Assembly: GCF_036226405.1 (NCBI RefSeq)
Contig: NZ_CP108464.1
Span: forward strand, 5,084,001 to 5,148,000
DNA: 64,000 nucleotides
From: Streptomyces sp. NBC_01260
Lineage (GTDB): Bacteria > Actinomycetota > Actinomycetes > Streptomycetales > Streptomycetaceae
Reading direction: 5' to 3'
The notes below the pieces were generated by a model. It was not told the DNA's origin, did no database searches, and worked only from the letters and a program-made list of their open reading frames with translations. Both the position numbers and the translations under genes were made by a program. Shown here piece by piece: positions 57,859 through 64,000 of this stretch (position 1 is its first letter; each line of letters starts with the position of its first letter).

Positions 57859-58988
57859 CTGGACGGACCGGACCGGCGGCACTCCGGAGCGGCGGCCGCG
57901 GGCGGGCGGCCCTGCTGCTCGCCGCACTGCTGGCCGCGATACTGCCCGCCCTGCTGCTGACCGCGACCGGCGCCCACGCCACCGGCCGCAGCGCGGCGGA
58001 CCCGAAACCGGCGGTCACGCTCTCCGGGAAGCAGGCGGGCAAGGGCGGCGAGATCACCGTCAAGGGCAGCGGCTGGCGGGCGAACACCCTGCTGATGATG
58101 CTGGTCTGCGGGCAGTCCAGCCCCGCCCGCGGGGTGATCGGCGGGACCAACTCCTGCGCCAACGCGGACGGCCGCGCCGTCACCACCGACTCCAAGGGCG
58201 CGTTCGCCAAGAAGCTGCCGGTCGCGGAGCCGCCCGTACCCTGCCCCTGCGTGGTGCACGTCGCCACGGTCACCGGGGACCAGTCCGTGGCCGACGCCGG
58301 GTTCGTCGTCGCCGGGCACCCCGTCGCCGCACTGCCCAAGCAGACCGGTGACGGAAAGCTCGCCGTCCTCGCCACCACCCGGCTGGAGGGCGACAGCACC
58401 ATCCTCACCTGGTTCGGCGCCCCGGCATCGCGCCGTCTCGTCCTGACCGTCGGCAATCTGGGCTCCGCCGCGGTCAAGGACCCGGTCTTCGAGGTCGGCA
58501 CCGCACACGGCGTCTACGCCCCGCAGTGGGAGGACCGGCAGTGGCGCGGCACCATCGAGCCCGGCCGCAAGGCGCGGATCGAGCTGCCCGTCGAGCTGAC
58601 GGCGGGCGCCCACGGCGACTACCAGGTCTCGCTGAAGTACGGCACGAAGGTGCTGGCCGAACAGCCCTGGGGGGTCGGCCGCCCGTGGGGCGTGACGCTC
58701 TTCTGGATCCTGCTCTGCCTCGTCGTGCCCGCCGCCGTGTTCCGTATCGGCATGGCGGTCGTCGACAAGGTACGGCCGCGCTCCGCGCACGCGGCGGCCC
58801 GGTCGCGGCGGGGCCCCGACCGGTTCGCCGATGTGACGGCCCGGTTGCCGAGGCTGCGGCGGGCACCCGCGCCGTCCGAGGGCCCCGCGCCCGCGACGGG
58901 CGCGAGCACCACCACGGCCGCGTTGCCGTGGTTCAACCCTGATTCCGCACCGTCAGAGCACAGACCGACGACGAAGGGACATTCGTGA
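57855..58988 (+). CDS. Membrane-anchored surface protein, operon partner
   Basis: A 377-residue protein from GTG 57855. A twin-helix signal region (ALLLAALLAAILPALLLTATGAHA) precedes an extracellular part with an Ig-like segment (AVTLSGKQAGKGGEITVKGSGWRANTLLMMLVCGQ) and further beta domains. Cys pairs (LVCG, NSCAN, PCPCVV) suggest disulphides. A helix (WGVTLFWILLCLVVPAAVFRIG) and a basic cytosolic tail end it. No named family is recognised. Overlaps at both ends show translational coupling with the DUF916-like and LAATG proteins, so all four probably form one wall-surface complex. Confidence 0.72.
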   Translation: MTGRTGPAALRSGGRGRAALLLAALLAAILPALLLTATGAHATGRSAADPKPAVTLSGKQAGKGGEITVKGSGWRANTLLMMLVCGQSSPARGVIGGTNSCANADGRAVTTDSKGAFAKKLPVAEPPVPCPCVVHVATVTGDQSVADAGFVVAGHPVAALPKQTGDGKLAVLATTRLEGDSTILTWFGAPASRRLVLTVGNLGSAAVKDPVFEVGTAHGVYAPQWEDRQWRGTIEPGRKARIELPVELTAGAHGDYQVSLKYGTKVLAEQPWGVGRPWGVTLFWILLCLVVPAAVFRIGMAVVDKVRPRSAHAAARSRRGPDRFADVTARLPRLRRAPAPSEGPAPATGASTTTAALPWFNPDSAPSEHRPTTKGHS

Positions 58989-60400
58989 GTACGCAACGCA
59001 GGACGGTCGCGGCGGGAGTCGCGATGATGATCGGCGGGGCGGGCATGCTGTTCGCCGCCAGCCCTGCCCAGGCCGCCGACATCTCGTACAAGACGGAGTG
59101 CATACCCCCGGCCATCTCCGGACTGCCGGCCGTCCAGGGCACCACCCAGGTGCAGCTGACCGCACCCGCCGAGGCGAAGGTCGGGGACACCGTCGAGGTG
59201 GTGTGGAAGACGGTCGCGGCCGCCTCCAGGAACCCCGACGTCCTGGACCTGGACAAGGACACCGTCCAGCCGACCGGCACGGTCAAGCTGGGCGGCGCCG
59301 CCAGTGGCGACCTGAAGATGGAGGGGCCGCGGCAGAACCCGCCGATCCCCAAGAACTCCGCGATGATCCTGCCGGACATGAAGGGATCGCTGAAGCTGGA
59401 GAAGGCGGGTGACCTCACGCTGACGCCGGACGGGTACAACATCAACGTCTCCAAGCCGATCTCGACGGACACCAAGTGCTCCCCGAAGGAGACGGTGAAG
59501 CCGGGCGCGACGATCAAGGTCACGGACGGCGGCGGGGGCACGACCGGCGGCACGGACGCCGGGGGCACGACCGCCGGCGGGACGACTGCCGGGGGCACGA
59601 CTGCCGGGGGCACGACCGCCGGTGGGACGACGGCGGGTGGCACGACCAGCGCAGGCGGTACCGACACCGGGGGCACGGCCACCGGTGGCGACACCGGCGG
59701 TACGGACGCCGGGGGCGCCACCGCAGGATCCGGCGGCACCGGCGGTGCCACCGACTTCCCGGGCAAGGAGGTCGCCGTCAACTTCACCTGCAAGTCGCCC
59801 GGCCCGCCCGACATCGCCTCCAAGGTGACGATCAACGCCAAGAAGAACGGCGGCAGCTACGGGCTCACGGTCAAGACGGCCAAGGGCGTGATGGAGAGCC
59901 CGGCGGACCTGCCCGCGGGCGCGCTCAAGCCGTCCATGCAGATCGTCATCGGCGGCGCCGACAAGGGCTCCGTGGCCGTCAAGGGACCGGGGAACCCCGA
60001 GCCCCTGAAGACGGGCAAGCCGGTCGACCTGCCCGACATGACCGGTACGTACAAGCCGGGGGCCTCCGGCAAGTCCACCCTCACCCCGGGCACCCTGACG
60101 ATCGACGTCACGCTCGGCGTCTCGAAGATCAACATCCCGTGCACGGTCAAGGGCGCCGCGAAGGCGTCGCTCGAACTCGACACCACCGCCCAGCAGGGCG
60201 GTGCGTCCGGCGGTGACACCGCGGGCTCCGGCGGAGCGGCGGCGGCCGGCGGCACGGCCTCCGGCGGCGGCCTCGCGGCCACCGGCGCCGAGGACAACGG
60301 CGCCCTGCGCGCACTCGGCCTGGTCGCCGGCACGGCGATCCTGCTGGGCGGCGCGGTGTTCACGTTCACCCCGTGGCGCAGGCTGCGGTCCGGCCGGTGA
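58985..60400 (+). CDS. Sortase-anchored surface protein with two homologous domains (LAATG)
   Basis: A 471-residue protein. After the signal peptide (cleavage near AQAAD) come two copies of the domain of the 56148 protein, one at about 35-165 (YKTECIPPAIS to STDTKCSP) and one at about 258-380 (VNFTCKSPGPP to INIPCTV), joined by a Gly/Thr linker that includes the GGTTA repeats. The C-terminus has the class E sorting motif LAATG (430-434), a hydrophobic helix and RRLRSGR. Streptomyces class E sortases prefer LAXTG. No sortase gene is in the window. The protein probably stands out from the wall on its flexible linker. Confidence 0.85.
   Translation: MSTQRRTVAAGVAMMIGGAGMLFAASPAQAADISYKTECIPPAISGLPAVQGTTQVQLTAPAEAKVGDTVEVVWKTVAAASRNPDVLDLDKDTVQPTGTVKLGGAASGDLKMEGPRQNPPIPKNSAMILPDMKGSLKLEKAGDLTLTPDGYNINVSKPISTDTKCSPKETVKPGATIKVTDGGGGTTGGTDAGGTTAGGTTAGGTTAGGTTAGGTTAGGTTSAGGTDTGGTATGGDTGGTDAGGATAGSGGTGGATDFPGKEVAVNFTCKSPGPPDIASKVTINAKKNGGSYGLTVKTAKGVMESPADLPAGALKPSMQIVIGGADKGSVAVKGPGNPEPLKTGKPVDLPDMTGTYKPGASGKSTLTPGTLTIDVTLGVSKINIPCTVKGAAKASLELDTTAQQGGASGGDTAGSGGAAAAGGTASGGGLAATGAEDNGALRALGLVAGTAILLGGAVFTFTPWRRLRSGR
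59558..59644 (+). repeat. 15-bp in-frame repeat coding GGTTA
   Basis: Five units of 15 bp (59558-59632) and a partial sixth encode GGTTA repeats in the linker of the LAATG protein. Unit number may vary between strains by slippage. Confidence 0.8.
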
Positions 60401-60424
60401 GCTGAACCCGTACGGCACAAAGGC

Positions 60425-60460
60425 AAGGGGCCTTCGCACCGCTCGGTGCGAAGGCCCCTT
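60425..60460. terminator. Bidirectional terminator
   Basis: Perfect 16-bp stem (60425-60440 with 60445-60460) around a four-base loop, between the surface-protein operon and the convergent transporter gene. Confidence 0.9.
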
Positions 60461-60477
60461 CCCTGTGGAGAGTGAGG

Positions 60478-61974
60478 TCAGTTCACGTCGCCCATGAGCT
60501 TCGTGACCTTCCTGCGGTACATCCAGATGCCGAAGCCGGCGACGACCGCGAGTATCGCCTCGACCGCGACGGCGGCCGAGGTGTTCAGGTCGACGTCGAG
60601 CTGCGGGGAGGTGAGGAGACCGGTCAGGGAGTCGCCCGCGGTGACCGCGAGGAACCAGACACCCATCATCTGGGAGCTGTACTTCGCCGGGGCCATCTTC
60701 GTGGTGACCGACAGGCCGACCGGCGAGAGGCAGAGCTCCGCGACGGTCTGGATGAAGTAGATCGCCACCAGCCACATCGGGCTCACCCGGCCGCCGTTGG
60801 CCGCGGTGTCGATCAGCGGGATCATGAAGACGATGAACGAGATGCCGATCAGCGTGAGGCTGGAGGCGAACTTGACGGCGGTGCTCGGCTCCTTGCCGCG
60901 CTTGTTCAGCCACAGCCACGCCGAGGCGACCACGGGGGCCGCCGCCATGATGAAGACCGGGTTCAGCGACTGGTACCAGGACGTGGGGAAGTCGAACCCG
61001 AACAGGCTGTTCGTGGTCGAGTTCTCACCGAAGATCGACAGGGTCGAGCCGTTCTGGTCGTAGATCATCCAGAAGACGGCGGCGACCACGAAGAACCAGA
61101 TGTAGCCCGACAGCTTGGACTGCTCGACCTCGGTCAGGTCCTTGTCGCGCTTCATCCGGACCAGGACCGCGACCGGGATGACCAGACCGGCGATGGTGAT
61201 CGGCAGCAGCGCCCAGTCGGCGAAGTTGCCGGTGACGGCGAGCAGGCCGTAGAAGACGGTCGCGACGATCAGCCAGATCAGGCCCTTGCGCAGGACGGAG
61301 CTCTTCTCCTGTGCCGTCGCCGGAGTGGCGACGACATCGCTCTCCCGGCTCAGATGGCGCGAGCCCAGCAGGAACTGGGCGAGGCCCAGCGCCATGCCGA
61401 TCGCGGCGAGCGCGAAGCCGAAGTGCCAGTTGACCTTCTCGCCGATGGTGCCGATGGACAGCGGGGCGAGGAAGGCGCCCAGGTTGATCCCGATGTAGAA
61501 GAGCGTGAAGCCACCGTCACGGCGCGGGTCCTCAGGGCCTTTGTAGAGGTGGCCGACCATCGTGGAGATGTTCGCCTTCAGCAGGCCGGAGCCGAGCGCG
61601 ACGAGCACCAGACCAGCGAAGAAGGACGCCGCGTTGGGCAGTGCGAGCGTGATGTGACCGAGGATGACGACACCGGCGCCGATGGAGACCGTCTTGCGCG
61701 GCCCCCAGAAGCGGTCGGCCATCCAGCCGCCGGGCATGGCGAGCAGGTAGACCATCGCCATGTAGACGGAGTAGATCGCCGTCGCCGTGGTGGCACTCAT
61801 GTGCATGCCGCCGGGGGCGATCAGGTACAGCGGGAGCAGCGCCTTCATGCCGTAGAAGCTGTAGCGCTCCCACATCTCGGTCATGAAGAGCGTGGCCAGG
61901 CCCCGGGGGTGGCCGAGGAAGGTCTTTTCTACGCCAGGGGAACTGGCAGGGTCCTTCGTCAGGCTGGACGCCAT
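60478..61974 (-). CDS. POT/PTR family proton:oligopeptide symporter
   Basis: A 498-residue major-facilitator transporter with 14 probable helices. Family motifs: the ExxER-like EMWERYSFYGMKALL in helix 1, GGWMADRFWGPRKTV between helices 2 and 3, and the FTLFYIGINLGAFLAPL motif in helix 5. It imports di- and tripeptides with protons. The ATG at 61974 (MASSLTKD) has AAGGA six bases upstream. It is monocistronic and next to a strong terminator. Regulation is not evident from the 420-bp upstream gap. Confidence 0.93.
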   Translation of the reverse strand: MASSLTKDPASSPGVEKTFLGHPRGLATLFMTEMWERYSFYGMKALLPLYLIAPGGMHMSATTATAIYSVYMAMVYLLAMPGGWMADRFWGPRKTVSIGAGVVILGHITLALPNAASFFAGLVLVALGSGLLKANISTMVGHLYKGPEDPRRDGGFTLFYIGINLGAFLAPLSIGTIGEKVNWHFGFALAAIGMALGLAQFLLGSRHLSRESDVVATPATAQEKSSVLRKGLIWLIVATVFYGLLAVTGNFADWALLPITIAGLVIPVAVLVRMKRDKDLTEVEQSKLSGYIWFFVVAAVFWMIYDQNGSTLSIFGENSTTNSLFGFDFPTSWYQSLNPVFIMAAAPVVASAWLWLNKRGKEPSTAVKFASSLTLIGISFIVFMIPLIDTAANGGRVSPMWLVAIYFIQTVAELCLSPVGLSVTTKMAPAKYSSQMMGVWFLAVTAGDSLTGLLTSPQLDVDLNTSAAVAVEAILAVVAGFGIWMYRRKVTKLMGDVN

Positions 61975-62394
61975 GGTCGATCCTTGCTTGCTCGGGACGC
62001 GTCGCCACTTGCAGCGGTACGCGCCCGGTGGGGGGAGGCCGGCACCGACGCGGGTACGCCCACCGCGTCGGGATCCACGCCCGGTGCCTTCATTGGCGTT
62101 CCGGGCCCGGCCCACAGGTCATTCACTGAGACTTCCGGACTGGCGGGTACCAGTCCTGCACACAAAAGAGACCCTTGGCGCTAATAGCTGCCCAAAGGTC
62201 TTTGAGTCGTGCAACAGGCGTTGAGACACCATACGACATGACAGAACCCGATATGGAAGGACTTGAGACATGAATCACAGGTCAGAGTGCGATCACACTC
62301 CCATATTCGAAGGTCTGATCGTGGGTGGGGTACAGACCCGCAGGGCTTTTGGATCACCTCCCTCCTGGTCCGCTGCGCGGACTACCATCACTCC
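61975..62394. other. Divergent gap between transporter and response regulator
   Basis: Presumably holds both promoters. A less GC-rich section lies at 62215-62320. No gene, strong hairpin or operator stands out. Confidence 0.45.
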
Positions 62395-63072
62395 ATGACC
62401 CGTGTACTGCTCGCCGAGGACGACGCATCCATCTCGGAGCCATTGGCTCGCGCCCTGCGTCGGGAGGGTTACGAGGTCGAGGTCCGCGAAGACGGTCCGA
62501 CCGCTCTCGACGCCGGCCTCCAGGGCGGCATCGACCTGGTCGTACTCGACCTGGGGCTGCCCGGGATGGACGGCCTCGAAGTCGCCCGCAGGCTCCGCGC
62601 CGAGGGCCACACCGTGCCGGTCCTGGTGCTGACCGCCCGCGCCGACGAGGTCGACACGGTCGTCGGCCTCGACGCCGGCGCCGATGACTACGTCACCAAG
62701 CCCTTCCGGCTGGCCGAGCTCCTGGCCCGGGTCCGGGCGCTGCTGCGCCGCGGGGCCACCGAGCCCGCCCCGCAGCCCGCCACCCACGGGGTCAGGATCG
62801 ACGTCGAGTCGCACCGGGCCTGGATGGGCGACGAGGAACTCCAGCTCACCGCCAAGGAATTCGACCTGCTGCGGGTCCTGGTGCGCGACGCGGGCCGGGT
62901 CGTCACCCGCGACCAGCTGATGCGCGAGGTCTGGGACACCACCTGGTGGTCGTCCACCAAGACCCTCGACATGCACATCTCCTGGCTCCGCAAGAAGCTC
63001 GGGGACGACGCCGCCAATCCGCGCTACATCGCCACCGTCCGGGGCGTCGGCTTCCGCTTCGAGAAGAGCTGA
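62395..63072 (+). CDS. OmpR/PhoB-family response regulator
   Basis: A 225-residue regulator. The receiver domain (1-120) has the acidic pair EDD (8-10), phosphoacceptor Asp52 in VVLDLGLPGMDG, the Thr of VLTARA and Lys in YVTKPF. The C-terminal winged helix (about 130-225) has LTAKEFDLLRVLVRDAGRVVTRDQLMREVW and TLDMHISWLRKKLGDD. It is encoded 15 bp before its kinase. The ATG at 62395 has no good ribosome-binding site, so the transcript may be leaderless. The stimulus is unknown. Confidence 0.94.
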   Translation: MTRVLLAEDDASISEPLARALRREGYEVEVREDGPTALDAGLQGGIDLVVLDLGLPGMDGLEVARRLRAEGHTVPVLVLTARADEVDTVVGLDAGADDYVTKPFRLAELLARVRALLRRGATEPAPQPATHGVRIDVESHRAWMGDEELQLTAKEFDLLRVLVRDAGRVVTRDQLMREVWDTTWWSSTKTLDMHISWLRKKLGDDAANPRYIATVRGVGFRFEKS

Positions 63073-63087
63073 CGTACAGACACACTC

Positions 63088-64000
63088 ATGCGCCGAAGAC
63101 TGATCAACTCCACCCTCGCCGTGGTGCTCGTGGTGATCGCCGTCTTCGGCGTCTCCCTCGTCATCGTGGAGGCCCGCACCATCAGCAGCAGCGCCCAGGA
63201 GAGCGTCGACTCCGAGGCGCTGCGGGTGATCAGCGTCATCGAGAGCCGGCTCCTGGGCTCCGAGCGGATCAACCCCGGGGTGCTGGCCGAACAGGTCGAC
63301 GACAAGCGCTACGCCCTGGTGAAGATGCCCGGCCGGGCCCCGATCGAGGTGGGCGAGCGCCCCAGCGGCAGCGTGATCAGCGCCACCCAGGTGGGCGAAC
63401 ACGGCGAGCAGGTCACCATTGAGGAGTCCCGCTCCGCCGTCACCCGCGAGGTCGGCCGCACCCTGATGATCATCGGCGCGGTGGCGCTGCTGGCCATCAT
63501 CTCCGCCGTTCTCCTCGCCGTACGCCAGGCCAACCGGCTGACCTCGCCGCTCACCGACCTCGCCGAGACCGCGGAACGCCTCGGCTCCGGCGACCCGCGC
63601 CCGCGCCACAAGCGGTACGGGGTGCCGGAGCTGGACCGGGTCGCCGATGTGCTCGACTCCTCGGCCGAACGGATCGCCCGGATGCTGACCGCGGAGCGCC
63701 GGCTCGCCGCCGATGCCTCCCACCAGCTCCGTACGCCGCTGACCGCGCTCTCCATGCGGATCGAGGAGATCTCGGTCACCGATGACCCGGAGACGGTGAA
63801 GGAGGAGGCGAACATCGCCCTCACCCAGGTCGAGCGGCTCACGGACGTGGTGCAGCGGCTGCTGACCAACGCCCGCGACCCGCGGACCGGCTCGGCCGTC
63901 GTCTTCGACCTCGACGAGGTCGTCAAGCAGCAGATCGAGGAGTGGCGCCCGGCCTACCGGAGCGAGGGCCGCGCGGTCGTCCGCTCCGGCAAGCAGGGGC
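63088..64000 (+). CDS. Sensor histidine kinase (3' end beyond window)
   Basis: At least 304 residues are visible, and the frame is still open at the window end. A first membrane helix (LAVVLVVIAVFGVSLVIVEA), an extracytoplasmic sensor of about 105 residues, a second helix (TLMIIGAVALLAIISAVLLAV), a HAMP domain (RQANRLTSPLTDLAETAERLGSGDP) and the H box ASHQLRTPLTAL with His212 are present. The ATP-binding domain lies outside. It pairs with the response regulator just upstream. Confidence 0.93.
   Translation, partial: MRRRLINSTLAVVLVVIAVFGVSLVIVEARTISSSAQESVDSEALRVISVIESRLLGSERINPGVLAEQVDDKRYALVKMPGRAPIEVGERPSGSVISATQVGEHGEQVTIEESRSAVTREVGRTLMIIGAVALLAIISAVLLAVRQANRLTSPLTDLAETAERLGSGDPRPRHKRYGVPELDRVADVLDSSAERIARMLTAERRLAADASHQLRTPLTALSMRIEEISVTDDPETVKEEANIALTQVERLTDVVQRLLTNARDPRTGSAVVFDLDEVVKQQIEEWRPAYRSEGRAVVRSGKQG

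Overview
The window is high-GC actinobacterial chromosome, almost certainly Streptomyces. The evidence is codon usage, a leucine tRNA with anticodon UAA (bldA), sortase motifs of the LAXTG type, and a housekeeping gene order that (from memory, unchecked) matches the bldA region of the S. coelicolor core chromosome. No rRNA, CRISPR array or replication origin was seen.

Layout. 1-8.6 kb is core: the end of a DUF501 gene, a Ppx/GppA phosphatase, a type II NADH dehydrogenase behind a Rex-like operator, a cyclopropane-synthase-like methyltransferase, and an FtsX-type ABC exporter on the minus strand. 8.6-9.5 kb is a scar with a TnpB remnant. The bldA tRNA lies at 9512-9597.

9.57-27.46 kb is a composite genomic island bounded by a perfect 33-bp repeat of the tRNA 3' end. 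It holds a truncated tyrosine integrase, an IS5-type element with 23-bp perfect inverted repeats, a second insertion element carrying a phosphoribosyltransferase passenger, a phage tail-fibre/endolysin/holin remnant, a lipoprotein and a secreted protein, and an XRE regulator. It ends in a plus-strand cargo module of ten mostly overlapping genes (20.77-27.19 kb). The last four cargo genes encode an aminoglycoside-phosphotransferase-like kinase, a lactate/malate-dehydrogenase-like protein, a protein built of two copies of an unknown domain, and an HPr-kinase-like P-loop protein. I do not recognise this as a described system. Two cargo genes carry TTA codons, read only by the tRNA in which the island sits. 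A second integrase remnant follows the right repeat, so two related elements appear to have accreted.

27.8-38 kb is variable: a SnoaL-like protein, a TetR/membrane-protein pair with paired operators, a superinfection-immunity-like peptide, a pilin-like surface protein, AhpD-like and Bax-inhibitor-like proteins, and small hypotheticals. 38-64 kb returns to core: thiolase, SGNH hydrolase, cystathionine beta-synthase, an RpiR regulator, a roadblock/DUF4388 operon, and a histidine-degradation operon (hutU, M20 amidohydrolase, hutF, hutI). These are followed by a SigB-type sigma factor with STAS and anti-sigma-like ATPase genes (partner switching), a four-gene operon of sortase-anchored and membrane-tethered surface proteins, a POT peptide transporter, and a two-component system whose kinase runs off the end.
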